Shown here piece after piece: positions 21,859-33,876 of a stretch of 64,000 nt of DNA (position 1 is its first letter; every line of letters starts with the position of its first letter). Position numbers and translations under genes: made by a program. The DNA lies in assembly GCA_021399435.1 (NCBI GenBank), contig JAJTUP010000008.1, positions 434,001-498,000 on the forward strand, in the 5' to 3' direction. The stretch comes from Diaporthe sp. PMI_573. Lineage: Eukaryota; Ascomycota; Sordariomycetes; Diaporthales; Diaporthaceae. Below the pieces are notes generated by a model. The model was not told the origin of the DNA, did no database searches, and was given only the letters and a program-made list of their open reading frames with translations.

Positions 21859-23450
21859 CTTGGCGGTTGGGTCTGGGAGTTATCACGTGTGCGATCTGGG
21901 GGGGCCGGATGATTTGCGGCAGGGGAACCGATCCCTTTCCGGTGAGAGCCGGGCAATCAGGTCTCGACCGGCTGCGCCGAGGATGGTGTCGTCGCAGGCA
22001 AGCCTGGGAGTTGGTCGCGCGCTGCCGTGATGCCGTGCAACCGATAGCGATATTCAACTGGTGGGTTTGTCGTCCCCTGCGGATTGACAGCGACAGGAAT
22101 CGGCAAGCCTCCGGACGACGAGTGACGGCGGGTATGCCACATGCGACAATGGCGAGGCAGGAAAGGGGGGTTGGTAGGCGCTGATTTTCGAGCGCAGCCA
22201 GGAAGGTTGGTGGCAGGAGTGATTAATCGATCGATGGACTGAGGACGGGGGACGGCGGGATCGCAGGCTGTTGGTACGGGAAATTGAGCCGTTCGATGGG
22301 TTCCAGTTCTGGAATTACCGCAGTAGTGGCACCTCGGCTGCTGTGCGGTCGGTGTGCTTGCTGTAGGATGCGTCGTATGGGATAATGCCAACGAGTGTGA
22401 CGTCCCGGCGAGATGATTGCGAACCCGACGTGAGAAGGGCGCTGAATGGTATGATGAGGAATGAGACAAAACAGGGTCAAGTGAAGCTGGTGGTCCCTTT
22501 CTTCGCAGGTCATGGCCTGTGTTCCAGGTGGCGCCCGTCCGGGAGGCACTTTAGACTGGACTAAGGTACCGTGCTACGGGTGCAGTACTGTAACCAAGGG
22601 ACCTACTCCCCCCCCCCCCTCCAACCGCGTCAAAACCAGGCGCAGCAGCAAGCCAGCCTGCCCAGCTCAGGCTTGGGCTCAGGCTTGGGCTTGGGCATGA
22701 CGAAACCTGACAGGGCACAGGGCATAGGCGCTAAGCCTGTCCGGGTAGTATCTGATGGGCTAGCTGCAGGCGACAGGCCGTGACTAAGGCGAAATAAAGC
22801 CTTCTTGAAACCATGCACTGTAAATCTAAATGCGATGAATTACGATGACCACAGACTTGGCCGACTAGTGGACAGGTGGGCACCCTGAGCCCACAATTCT
22901 TACGGACCAGTCCAGTCCATCTCTGTACGGACCTGCGGTAACTCATCATAATCCACTCCAAAGATCACCGTACCAAGAGTGTCTGGTCACAAGTCAGAAG
23001 TGCACAAGCAGAACAAGTCCTTGAGGTCCCGTCTTTTAGTCCAGCTCTCTCTGGTCTCTCTGGACTAATATTACCATTAGCCTCGAGCCGTTCCATCAAA
23101 CTGGACCCGTCCCGGCAACCTTGGAAGGCAACTCTGCAGCGACAGGGCGAGTGAGTGGTGGGGGCGACTAGGAGCTCCATCGAACACCCCTGTCAATTAT
23201 CTTGTCTGCGGTAATAACAGTAATGAGCTCTGGGCTTCCTCTCTAGTAATAAATCTGATGGCTTCACGCCGCCTGTGATGGCTCTCAGATCAGTCGTGGT
23301 CTCGACTCTCATCCACTACTCCAGTCCAGCGATAGTAATACATAGTACACAGTAATTTCCCAACGCCTTGCTAGCAAATCATCAAAAGACCCTTGACCAG
23401 CACATCAATGCGTGACTAAACAAACCTACACTGTTACAACTCGTTTCTCT
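21859..23450. other. Interval between epsin and SAS3
   Basis: 1.6 kb upstream of the epsin start and downstream of the SAS3 stop. It should contain the epsin promoter and leader and the SAS3 3' UTR. There is a run of C residues near 22610 and a short CAGGCTTGGG-type direct repeat near 22667-22695. No gene recognised. Confidence 0.45.
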
Positions 23451-26400
23451 CTAAGCAGCCAGGTCCTCGGAATCAGCCATGGCGACGTCGCCATCGCCAT
23501 CGCCGTCGCCGTCGCCACTACCACTTGTCTTGTGACTGCTGATGCTGCTGCTGCTCCTAGAAGAAGCTGCGCCGTTGCCATTGACACGGCGTGGGCTGGT
23601 TGTGACCCGGCTGTCGGCCTCTTTCCCTTGGACACCATCACTGCTGACGCCAAGAGACTCCTCCGCCTCTTGCGTCGTCATCTCCGCGCCAGCAGCGAGT
23701 TCCAATCGCCGCTGCTCGAGCCATCCTGGCGGCAGGCCCGGGCCGCTATCGGCATTGCCATAGTCGCTCTTTTTCGTGCCCTTCGGCCAGCGCCCTGGCC
23801 CTCGTCCTGTGCCACCCGGCTTCCGACGCGCGCTGCTGCTGCTAGTCCTGGCCTTGGGCCCTGCGGACCGCCGGCTGCCAGTTGGTCTCCGGGCTTTCGG
23901 CCGAGACACGCTGGCTGTCCGAACCGCCGGGGGCCGTGGGGTCGTGATCGGACGGACGGCTGTGGTGCGCCTCCCAATGTGCGGGTACACGACGAACCTG
24001 GTGGGCGGAATACCGCTGTAGGCATCAACCCACGAGTTCTCCTTGTCATCAGAGTGCTTTGCGCTTGAGTCCTTCTGGTCGACCCTGCCTCCAACGACTT
24101 GGGGCTCGGTTGCTTGTTTTTCGAAGGCATCCTCGGTTGCATCGGCCACGGGCTCGTTGCCGTTGCCTGCATCACTCGCTCCGTCCGTCCCCATTTCGTT
24201 GGGCTCAGTGGACTTGAGCACTGTGTCGGCCGCCTCAATCTCAGCCCGCGCCTGCTCCTCAGCCGCTTCTGCGTCATGCCTGATGCCGTTGGCCGCTGGC
24301 CCAGCCTCGATTTCAGCGTCGACCTCGCCGGGTATCTCGGCCTCTGCCTCGGGCTCAACTTGAACGGCGACCGGCTTGCCATTCTCCACAACCTCTGCAA
24401 TCACAGTTTCATCTGCTTTCTGCTCGTCATCTTCCTCTCTGGGGGCGATGGCATGTATGGCGGGTGCAAGCTCGAAGTTTGTAGCGTTGCTGCGGCCCAT
24501 AACATAGGGCGTCCAGGTCAACATGCTCGGGTCGAGTTGAACATAATTCTTGGACTCCCACTTCGCAACGTACTCCTTGCAGAACTGTATGTCGACCCTG
24601 AAGGCGTAGAGCTGTGTTTGCGGGTCCCGGACGAGACATCTCAGGCCCTCCAAGGCTGAAATTACATCGTCCGCCGTGAGCCCAGTGTCGTCGGCTATTT
24701 TCTTGATGCTCAGGCCTCTCTTCACATGCTTGTCCTCTGGACAGTGCTGGAGAAGGTAGCGGCACATTATCAAGCGCCAGTAGTTTCGATAAGACACCAG
24801 ACCCATGTCCGACAGAGGCTTCTCGGGGGATCCCGTTTTCCCCTCTACCCTGGTAAGGAGGTAGGAGAAATCGATCAAGAGGTTGCCATATCCCTTTCGC
24901 TGGTGGATCGGCAAAGTAAGAATACACGAGACATTGTTCTGACTGCTGGCCCTCTTCTCCTTTGAGAAATAGCCAACAAAATGGTAGCCAAGGTCGTCGT
25001 ACTCGCAAAGCACGTAGAAGAGAAATGGCTCGACATCGTAGTAGAGCGTCTTCGAGCCCAAGAACAACTTGGCCAGGAGACACAGGTTCTGGCAGTAGAC
25101 CGGGTTCTTGCGACCGTCGACTTCGAAGACGGAGATGGATCCGTGCCTGTAGATTTCGTCCCCGGGAGGATGCTTCGCTGGGCACTTCAATTTGTGTCGC
25201 CAAGCAACGTAGTCGGAGTTCATGTACTTGAGGCAGAACTCGCAGATGAAAAGCACACGGTTCCTGCTGTACTCTTCCGGGTACGGTGCCGCATACCATG
25301 TGTCGATTTCCCACCCGCCGAACTCGATGCACTCGATTTGACTTGCAGGGCCTTGCGACTTCTTTGACTTCTTGGCGGGCACTTCGACCTCCTCTTGCAT
25401 CTTCAGAAGCCGCTCTTGCCAGTCCTCCTCGGCCTTCTGTTTCGCCTCATCGAAATGGCGGCGGTCTTCGTTGGTGGGCACTGTCTTCGAAGTATCTGCC
25501 TCGGCCTCTGTCAGGATGCCTCCGTACGGCTTGCCCTTGTCGTCCATGTCTTTGTCGAAAAAGGAGTAGAAGGGCTGCGAGAGGTTGGAGGCGAAGGGTG
25601 CGATGGGAGGCGTGGCCGCTCTTCTTGAGCGTGAAGGAACAGCAGCTCTAGCTGGCCTGGAAGCTGTTGTGCGTCGCCCACCTCCACTAGCCCTGGAGGG
25701 CTTGGGCTTTCTGGATGTGATCTTTTTCAATTCTGTTGGTGCCACGCGGAACTTCAGAACAAGAGTTGTCCTGGTCTTTTTGACAATTGTTGCTGGCGCG
25801 TTGGTTGATATCTTTAATCGGAGGGATCGTGCAGAGCGTGGACGACTATCACCCTCGACTCCGTTTGCGCCGTTTGCGGTCCCTTCAATACTGTGACTGT
25901 CCCCGGTATTCTTGCGTCGTTTGCGGAGGCCAACGACGAGCTCATCAGCTTCCGCTGAAGATGTTTTGCGCTTTCTAAGCACGCGTGATCCATCCATGGG
26001 GTCATCGTCAAGGACAAGTTGGTTAAACACGGAATGTGAATCTGGCTTCACTGCCCCTCTTTGCGATGGAAGGAGGTCTCTGGCGAGTTTCGGCGCCGTG
26101 GCCCGTCTTGCGGCAGGAGGTGAATCGGCGTCGACGATGCCATTCAGATCCTCTTGAGATTCACCCTGAGATTCATCCTGCTCGGCTTCGGACTGCTCAT
26201 GGCATTCGGGACATCTCCACGACTTGTGGGCTACAACCGAGATCAGTATTAGACATGCGTTTTGCATACTTGTGATGGGTTGGTTGGCCACTCACTTTGC
26301 TTGCCCTCCAGCGCCTTGTTCTCCCGAGCACACTGCTGGTGAGCTATATTGGTATTAGCGTATGGGCATTTCGGATTCACTCGAAGAGGGTACAAACCAC

Positions 26401-27100
26401 TGTCACCACAGCCGGTACACGTCAGGAATATCTCAAACTCCTCACACGGGTCGTTTTCCTCGTCTTGCTTGCAAAATATGCAGATATTAGCCGGCGCGTT
26501 CTCGGATTCATCGTCGTCGTCGTCGTTGTCTGCAGCGACGTTCCATTCGGCCTCTCCTTCGGATGCCTCCTCGCTCTCGGCGTGATACGATTCGCCCTCG
26601 CTGGCCTCGCTCTCCTCGTCATCGGTCTCGCCAGGCCTGAGCTTCACGGCACCCACGCCTTCCTCGTCCTCATTCTCCTCTTCCTCGTCGTCTCCTGGGA
26701 TCTCCTTGCCCCGGCCCATGTGTGCTTGTTCCATGGCTTCATCATCTGGTTCGCCTTCGGCATCGTCGTCGTAAATCTCGTCGTCTTCTCCCTCGGCGTC
26801 CGCGTCGCTCCCAAGGTTGCCGTCCCCAGATTCTATCGCGCCTTCTTGATCGTCCTCTTCGGCTTCTTCTGGTAGAACGTCCAAGTCCTCGTATTCGCCT
26901 TCGGCGTCCTCATCGCCTTCTGCGTCCTCGTCGTATTCCTCGCCCTCCGCATCTGGATCCTCCTCGCCCGGGGCATCGTCATCGGGGTCAAACTCGGCAG
27001 CCTCATCGGTATTCGTTGCGCTTTGCTGCAGCTCGTCCTCAGTGAGGTGAGCGCTACGCGCGGGTCCCATCGTCGTCATGTTGTTGGAAAGGCTTGACAT
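23451..27100 (-). CDS. SAS3: MYST histone acetyltransferase with PHD finger (Sas3/Mst2 type)
   Basis: Nuclear acetyltransferase of the MYST family, expected to acetylate histone H3 in a NuA3/Mst2-like complex. Exons 26398-27100, 26296-26343 and 23451-26230 give 1,176 residues. The N-terminus (to about 200) is extremely acidic. A PHD-type zinc finger spans about 207-265: CIFC, CTGCGD, then after a 54-bp intron AHQQC, and after a second intron WRCPEC. The MYST domain (about 560-840) has the C2HC finger CEFC..HKLKC (580-604), catalytic Cys686 in SCILTLP, acetyl-CoA loop QRKGYG (694-699) and catalytic Glu720 in SPEKPLS. The C-terminal 300 residues are low complexity. Two further in-frame ATGs (27079, 27070) follow the one at 27100, so the exact start is open. 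Confidence 0.93.
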
Positions 27101-27787
27101 GCAGCTGCAGAGCTTCGTTGGGGTCCTGTTTTGGATCGCCTCCCAGGTTCTGCTTGCCAGCGACGGCTTTCCGTGGCCTGCTCCGCCCTTCTTACGGACA
27201 GGGAGGCACTGTCGAAGTGCCTAGCTTCATTCCTGACTCTTTATGTATGCAGTTGTCTCTAGATCGCACACTCGATGTCGGTCTGGCTTGCAATCTCTGG
27301 TTTGCGACTAGACGTGGTTGCGCCACACATGGAGTTGAGGATGGTTCGCTGTGGGGAGTTGCCCGTTGTTGGACGCGCAAATTTGGGAGGATATCATTAG
27401 ACGATGAATTTGTAGGTGGTAACTACTTCAAGAAAGCCGACTTTAACGCGTTTCGAGCTATTACATGAGCTGTTCGTTGCCGAAAGACTGACCAGCTCCC
27501 AAGGGCGAGACGTGCGTCGCAAACGGAGATGCAGGAGTGGGCTGTCTCGGCGCAGACCAGGGTAGACTAACAATATTCTACTACGTACGGTACCTGCAGT
27601 CGGCGCAAATTGGGTTGGGGTCAATGGAGCCTAATTGTAAACCCGCGGTCTGCAGCCTCTGAGATAACCGTGCCGGCCGACCAAGCACCTCCAACCTGAC
27701 TGCTTGACGACTCTAGCGACGACGTCTGTCTCGGCGACGTCAGATTCCAACAACCAATTGAACCACCATCCAGACCGAGCCAGCACG
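27101..27787. promoter_or_regulatory. Divergent promoter between SAS3 and NDUFA1
   Basis: 687 bp between two starts pointing away from each other. It holds both promoters and leaders. No coding feature or specific binding site recognised. Confidence 0.5.
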
Positions 27788-28170
27788 ATGCCCGTCCCAT
27801 TCGAGACCCTCATTCCGTATGGAATCATCCTTGCGGTAAGAACCAGGAGGAACAGGAGAAGGAAGGCCTAATCACCCGACTTTTGGCTGAGTTGGATTGC
27901 AGATGTTCGGTGTCTCCGGCGTGGGACTCGCAAATATAAAGTACTACCAAAACGGAGGCAAGCGCGCGAGGCGCTCGCTTGATCAGTGGGACAGACAGAG
28001 TACGCCGCCCTGAAACGGAATAACGACGCGGGCTTGCCATACTGATTGAATTACAAGTGATGAACCGCGATAGGCGGTTAACTGGATTCCTCAGGGGCCA
28101 GGCCGCGAATCCAGTGGCACCGGACGGCTACGAATTGAACAACCCCTGGAGAGTATGGGACACCAGCTGA
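27788..28170 (+). CDS. NDUFA1: Complex I accessory subunit NDUFA1 (MWFE)
   Basis: Small membrane-arm subunit of mitochondrial NADH:ubiquinone oxidoreductase. Three short exons, 27788-27835, 27903-27999 and 28058-28170, give 85 residues; none is long enough to be found as a single frame. The protein begins MPVPFETLIPYGIILAMFG, which covers the N-terminal membrane helix (about 8-26), continues NIKYYQNGGKRARRSLDQWDRQMMNRDRRLTG, and ends NNPWRVWDTS. This matches the fungal subunit throughout. The second intron has the acceptor TTACAAG and a donor GTACGC. Its partner in complex I biogenesis, IND1, is in the same window. Confidence 0.92.
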
Positions 28171-28554
28171 GGGCTTTGATACCGTACGAGGAGGCTGACG
28201 AGCACGCACAGGTCGAGCGACGCATATGCTAGATGAAGACTGATCCTGACCTACACGGCACGAAGCGAACAACTCGATTTCAAGAGCACGAGACTGTAGC
28301 TCTTCGCACGCCTCTGTACGAGTAGGCTGGGAGTGCTTGACGGTGGGGAGGTGTACTTGATTGGTCGCAACCTTGCAAACATTCGCCTGGCAGGGGCAGT
28401 CGGATAGGGAACTTCCTAGCCGAGACGATGCAGGACTGGAGGACAGAATCTGCACGCAGTTGTTTGCGAGATTATAGGCACAATACGACGAGCAATTCAC
28501 GAGCTCCAGTTCTTGTCAAGATGCGCACGGGTAGACCGTGTCGGGTATCTTATG
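28171..28554. other. Convergent 3' region between NDUFA1 and NCS6
   Basis: 384 bp between two stop codons. It should carry both 3' ends. Nothing else seen. Confidence 0.5.
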
Positions 28555-29766
28555 CTATAACTCAATCTGTGCTCTGTTCTTGTTCAGGCCATCCAACAGC
28601 ATGCAAGCCTGACACATCGATTGGCTTGACATGTAACCGCACTTCTCACACCTTCCCAGCACCTGTCTTGATACTCCGGGCTTATTTGTGGGCTTGACAG
28701 TTCGTATTGGTAACGCTTTGGATCCGACCGACCGAGCCTTCAGAGGCACGGCAGCTGTTACGTCGGTCTCCAGCCCAGTCGATGTCTCGTTGCCCCTGAG
28801 TTGAGCCTCCATTGCGGCCATCTCATTCCCTGTACTGCGACCATTGCCAGAACCGCACCCTCCGACACCTTCATCCTCCTCGACGGGCGCTGCGGCTCGA
28901 GGTGGCTTTCCGTCACAGGCGCACTTATCGGGTTGCTTTCCTGGCACTAAGCGGGCCATGTCCTCACCACTGCGGACAATGTCCAGGATTGCGCTCGGCC
29001 GCACTTTTTCGAGATTCTTGATCAGGCTCCGTGCACTTCCCCGGAAAGCCTCAGGGCTGTAGATGCACTCTGTGGTGAAGTAGTCGAGCTTCTTGTGATG
29101 TGCGTACAACACGATCTCCTTCTCGTATGAGTACTTGAGCGGCTTGCTCCGCTTCACATCTGAGTTCGAGTCACCGGTGACGATGTGCGTCGCCCGTGAT
29201 AGCCTGGGCAAGTCGCCTCTGAGCAAGTTCATGAGCACGGTCTCCGCGACGTCGTCGGCGTTGTGGCCAGTGACGACATGCCTGATCTCCAGCATCTTTG
29301 CGCCGCGATCCAACGCCTGCCGTCGAAACACACCGCAGTAGGTGCAGTTGCCCTTCTTCCCGATCGTCTCGACAACCTGGTCCATCGTCCAGCCATAGAG
29401 CTCGCCGTAGCCCACTATCTTGAGAGGCATCTCATACTGCTCTGAGTTCCGCTTGACCGTCTCCAGGGAATCGTCTCGGTAGCCCTTGATACCCTCATCC
29501 ACACTCAGCAACACCAGATCCAGGCCATATTTGTGGCGTTCGTTCAACGTTTTCATTACCGATGCCAGCACAGTCGAGTCTTTGCCACCTGATGCACCAA
29601 TAGCCACCCTCTCTCCGGGGTAAAATAGATTTGAAGATGTGATGGTGTGATGGACCTCATCCTCGAAGATCTGTATGAAACACTGCTTGCAGAGCTTCAT
29701 GTGGTTCTTTGGCCGCTTGATGAGAGCCCGCTCCGTCTTACAGACGCAGCATAGTACCGGAGCCAT
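28555..29766 (-). CDS. NCS6: Cytoplasmic tRNA 2-thiolation protein 1 (Ncs6/Ctu1)
   Basis: Catalytic subunit of the Ncs6-Ncs2 complex, which adds the 2-thio group to wobble uridine 34 of Lys, Glu and Gln tRNAs using Urm1-derived sulfur. Single exon, 403 residues. The N-terminal zinc site is [19 protein letters not shown] (Cys6/9/26/29). The PP-loop ATP site is SGGKDST from residue 59. Other blocks: [79 protein letters not shown], and the C-terminal ribbon [17 protein letters not shown] Gly/Ser-rich linker of roughly 80 residues separates the core from the C-terminal ribbon and makes the protein longer than usual. An in-frame ATG lies 29 codons upstream, but MAPVLCCVC is the family start. Confidence 0.95.
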   Translation of the reverse strand: MAPVLCCVCKTERALIKRPKNHMKLCKQCFIQIFEDEVHHTITSSNLFYPGERVAIGASGGKDSTVLASVMKTLNERHKYGLDLVLLSVDEGIKGYRDDSLETVKRNSEQYEMPLKIVGYGELYGWTMDQVVETIGKKGNCTYCGVFRRQALDRGAKMLEIRHVVTGHNADDVAETVLMNLLRGDLPRLSRATHIVTGDSNSDVKRSKPLKYSYEKEIVLYAHHKKLDYFTTECIYSPEAFRGSARSLIKNLEKVRPSAILDIVRSGEDMARLVPGKQPDKCACDGKPPRAAAPVEEDEGVGGCGSGNGRSTGNEMAAMEAQLRGNETSTGLETDVTAAVPLKARSVGSKALPIRTVKPTNKPGVSRQVLGRCEKCGYMSSQSMCQACMLLDGLNKNRAQIEL

Positions 29767-30222
29767 TCCGAAGGCGCGCAGCACTGCAGTGTTTGCAGCC
29801 CAGATTTCGCAGCCTAAGTCACAATAAAAACAGAAGAAGGGTGAAAAATGCAAGACCAGAGATTTCGACTAGAGGTAGCTGCAGCTTCAAATATGTGATA
29901 GGAACAGTGAATATTTCTGTCGTTTTCTGGGTTGACGGACGGGCTTCAAGTCAAAAAGTCAGTGTAGGCTTCCGTGAATGGCAGTACGGATCACTCTAAG
30001 AGTCAAGCCTGCCGATGTGCCAGCCTGCAGACTCATTGTGGCGTCAAGTGTGGCTGGTGGGGTCCCACAGTAAGCTAGTGTCAATCCGAGCCCACAACAA
30101 AACTTGCCAGAGGATTTTCTCCGCGCTCCCACCAGCGAAAAGTTTCCTTTCCCTTGAACCATCGCCAAACCACAGTTCTTCGAGAGGGTCAATTCCAGAA
30201 CTGCCGACCATCACCCTTCAAA
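29767..30222. promoter_or_regulatory. Divergent promoter between NCS6 and RPL8
   Basis: 456 bp between two divergent starts of translation genes. It holds both promoters. No individual site identified with confidence. Confidence 0.5.
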
Positions 30223-31407
30223 ATGGTAAGCACTTGATTGAGATGTCTTGTAGACGGCAGACCACGCCGCCTCGTGCGTGCTGGTGTCTGTCGTCCATCC
30301 ATTCGACTCGAGACTGCTCTCGAAGAAATTCGAGATGCAGATTCCGCCTGTCGTCTTCGGACGCAGGTGATGACTTGGCTTGAGCCTCCGCGACGATGGC
30401 AGAGATGTCTCGTGCGGGCTCTTTAGAGATCGAGAAAGACCACCAAGCAATGAAACACATTCGCTGATGTCTTTCTTCCTCAATGATAGCCTCCCAGATC
30501 CGGAAAGAAGGCGGCGCCCGCCCCCTTCCCCCAGTCTAAGGCTGGCAAGAAGGCCCCCAAGGTAAGTCCCGAAGATATTCACTCACCCATCTCTTGCGGC
30601 CGACGACGCGTGGTATACTAATGCACGCCATCAGAACCCTCTCATCGAGAAGCGTCCTCGCAACTTCGGTATCGGCGCCGACATCCAGCCCAAGCGCAAC
30701 CTCGCGCGCATGGTGAAGTGGCCCGAGTATGTCCGTCTGCAGCGCCAAAAGAAGATCCTCAACATGCGGTTGAAGGTCCCCCCGGCGATCGCCCAGTTCC
30801 AGCACGTCCTCGACAAGAACACCGCCACCCAGGCTTTCAAGCTCCTCAACAAGTACCGCCCTGAGACCAAGGTCGAGAAGAAGGAGCGTCTGCTGAAGGA
30901 GGCCACCGCCATCAAGGAGGGCAAGAAGAAGGAGGATGTCTCCAAGAAGCCCTACACCGTCAAGTACGGTCTGAACCACGTTGTCGGCCTGATCGAGAAC
31001 AAGAAGGCCGCCCTGGTCCTGATCCCCAACGATGTCGACCCCATCGAGCTCGTCATCTTCCTGCCTGCCCTCTGCCGCAAGATGGGTGTTCCCTTCGCCA
31101 TTGTCAAGGGCAAGGCTCGTCTGGGCACTGTCGTCCACAAGAAGGTAAGCGATGCTCATATTTCCAGCTGCCCGGGGAATGCAGATGCTAACATTCTACT
31201 GTCCAGACCGCCGCTGTCCTCGCCCTCACTGAGGTCCGCTCTGAGGACAAGTCTGAGCTGTCCAAGCTGGTCTCCACCGTCAAGGACGGCTACCTGGCCA
31301 ACACCGAGAGCGCTCGCCGCCAGTGGGGAGGTGGCATCATGGGTGACAAGGCCAACAAGCGCACGGAGAAGAAGAGGAAGGCTGTCGAGTCGGCCCTCAA
31401 GGTCTAA
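30223..31407 (+). CDS. RPL8: 60S ribosomal protein eL8 (Rpl8, L7a)
   Basis: Component of the large ribosomal subunit. Exons 30223-30225, 30490-30561, 30635-31144 and 31207-31407 give 261 residues. The first coding exon is only the ATG, followed directly by a GTAAGC donor and a 264-bp intron. The next exon restores the family N-terminus [17 protein letters not shown]. Then follow [57 protein letters not shown], the L7Ae-type fold [21 protein letters not shown] and [21 protein letters not shown], and the end [19 protein letters not shown]. Codon use is strongly C-ending, as expected for a highly expressed gene. The unusual ATG-only exon is supported by the exact family N-terminus. Confidence 0.95.
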
Positions 31408-32938
31408 TTTTGTTTCGACGAGGACTGATTTCTACGAATGGGAAGCATGGTCGGCTAGGGTAACTGGTCACGGCGTCTGGGAAATACCAAAACGGTTTAT
31501 GGACACAATGGAATTGCTTGATCTGGAAGCATCTTGGGCACATTCGTGTTGTGTGACATTGCCGCCGAGTAGCCAGCCACTACTAAGAATACGACTCTCG
31601 AGATGGAAAAGTCAGTACTCTTCAAAGCGTATCACCACCGTGACATGATTGCGAGGGTTGACACCCGGACGTAGTTTGTTGGGTGCCAAGCACCCGGTCG
31701 GTAACACATGCTGGGTTTGTAGTGTCGCATCCCCCCTATCAAAAGCCACAGAAGCCACAAGAGGCACAAGGACCTGTGACCTGGGCACCTGGCTCGCAGG
31801 GAGCAGCTGGGCATTCTTTTATGCCGGGACTATAATAGCGCGCCGCAATAACGACAAAACAGACCCTGATTCATCCCCGAACCTAGGTATGCGGTTGAAG
31901 CCTTGGCCCCGGCAGCCAGGCATAGATCTAGCGGACCAGGGGCTCTGGGACGGCGATCTGTGTTTGACATTCCTTGGGGGCCTTGCACGCCTGTCCAAGC
32001 TCCTGCGATCGCGAACATTCGGTCAAATTCCCGGGCCACTATCAATAACATTAATAACATCTGTGCGATCGGTCGGCCTGTTGAGCGATAGCAGCCTGGT
32101 ACTCGGGCTCGAGTCGTTTCATCTCAAAACTAAATCCGTAGCCTGGGGTTCACCGGGCTTGCTCTCCCCCACAGACAAAGATAATATTATAAAGTTTCCC
32201 AACCTTTTTTCTCTGTTTTCTTTTCCTCACCACGAGCACAAGAAGAACTCTCGACAGCAACCCAGAATTTCCTCGACCAGAAAAAGGTTCCACAAGGTGT
32301 CCTTTCGCGCAGTCCGTAGCGTCGATATTCCCCGGCTGACAATTGGTTGCTGGCGTCTAAATCGCTCACCGTTTTCTGTGTCCCCGAGTTTCGTCAACTA
32401 CCGCGCTGCAGATACTCCGTGTTCCCCGGGCCAGGTACGTATCTTTATCTTGCATCACCCCCCTTCTGGATCTGGATCTGGATCTGGATCTGGAACCTCG
32501 AGCATCGCTTCTTCGGCTTCTTCTCTGACGCGACTGCAGACCCATCTTGTGGACCACAGCTTTCCCCATCTTGCCGGCAAGGGTCCAGTAATTCGCTTTT
32601 ACATCGCGAGTTGCTTCCAAGCACCGGCGCGGTCCGCTGCATCAGATCACCCATAGCCCGTCAGGCCGACCTTGCAAGCGGCACCACAACCGCCTCACCA
32701 TCCCGGCATCGTGCTTCACCGTCCCGTTCACTGCCCCCTTGCCCCTTTCTCTCGTGGGTATAACGTCACCGGTATTCCACCCGCAAGACCGAGAAGCCAG
32801 CGAGCCTGCGAGCTTGCCCCGGGCCCTCAGAAGTGCGTGCATTAGCCGACGCCTCCTTTGCGCCTCTCAGCGCATAAATACCACCAGCAAGGCGGGACGA
32901 ACTTTTGTTGAGAGACACACACAAGCGGACTTCCGACA
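31408..32938. other. Long upstream region of the carbonic anhydrase gene
   Basis: 1.5 kb between RPL8 and the carbonic anhydrase start. It holds the RPL8 3' UTR and the promoter and probably long leader of the next gene. A long open frame (31649-32656) crosses it but has no recognisable content. A GGATCT microsatellite is listed separately. Confidence 0.45.
32466..32494. repeat. CTGGAT hexanucleotide microsatellite, about 4.8 copies
   Basis: Perfect 6-bp repeat located about 450 bp before the carbonic anhydrase start, probably in its promoter or leader. Confidence 0.9.
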
Positions 32939-33876
32939 ATGGCTCATCATCGTGAGTAATTTCATGTGCCACCACCTGCAATGCACTTGCTCGCAGAGAT
33001 CCCGTTTGCTGACCGATCGTCTGTGCCGATGCAGAGGACACCTTCCAATATGCCATGAGCTCGAACGGGGCGTGGGCTGGCTACAAGGCGTACCAGAACC
33101 CGCAATTCTTCCCTAAGCTGGCGAGCGGGCAAGCGCCCCAGATCCGTAAGTTTGTCTCTTTCCCCCTGCACAGCAAATGAGACGCGGCTCAAATTAGACT
33201 TTCGTGCCTCTTCCGGGCTCGCGTTTGGACCGCCAAGTGTCTCGAAAAAATGACAAATGACTAATGGTCAAGAAACAAAACAGTCTGGCTCGGCTGCTCC
33301 GACTCCCGCTGCCCCGAGACGACGATCCTCGGCCTCCAGCCGGGCGACGTCTTCGTGCACCGCAACATCGCCAACATCATCTCGGCGACGGACATCAACA
33401 CGTCTGCGGTGATCGAGTACGCGGTGGCGCACCTGAAGGTGAAGCACGTGGTGCTGTGCGGTCACACGTCGTGCGGCGGCGCCGCGGCGGCGCTGTCCGA
33501 CTCGAGGGTGGGCGGCGTCCTCGACACGTGGCTGACGCCGCTCAAGGCGGTGCGCTACGCCCACGCCGAGGAGCTCGCCGGCATCCGGGACGACAAGGAG
33601 CGCGGGGTGCGCATCGCGGAGCTCAACGTCGAGGCCGGCGTCAAGGTCCTCATGGCCAACTTCACCATCCAGGAGGCGATCCGCGACCGGGGGCTCGAGG
33701 TCCACGGGTGCATCTTCGACATCGGCTGCGGCAAGATCAAAGACCTTGGGTTCGGCAACACAAAGGCCAAGACCAACGGGCACCGCAGCCCCGGGCCTGA
33801 CGAGATCATCAGGGGCAACCACGCGACGCTGGTCTTCCGCAACGGTGGCCAGGGTGCCTCCATGACGGGTCGATAG
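32939..33876 (+). CDS. Beta-class carbonic anhydrase
   Basis: Zinc enzyme interconverting CO2 and bicarbonate, needed by fungi for bicarbonate-dependent carboxylations at ambient CO2. Exons 32939-32951 (13 nt), 33035-33145 and 33284-33876 give 238 residues. The zinc and catalytic residues are all present: Cys46, Asp48 and Arg50 in LWLGCSDSRCPET, and His102 and Cys105 in VVLCGHTSCGG. Other blocks are PGDVFVHRNIAN, SAVIEYAVAHLKVKHV, and GLEVHGCIFDIGCGKIKDLG. The last intron ends exactly before the CSDSR block, and the phase works. No mitochondrial presequence is visible, so a cytosolic enzyme is likely. This is an orthologue of yeast Nce103 in the broad sense; filamentous fungi have several paralogues, and I do not assign which. 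Confidence 0.94.

Noticed and set aside
31649..32656. 335-codon open frame on the plus strand before the carbonic anhydrase
   Set aside because: No recognisable domain, low-complexity runs (Gly/Ser from the hexamer repeat), no splice logic, and it fills the expected promoter and leader of the next gene.
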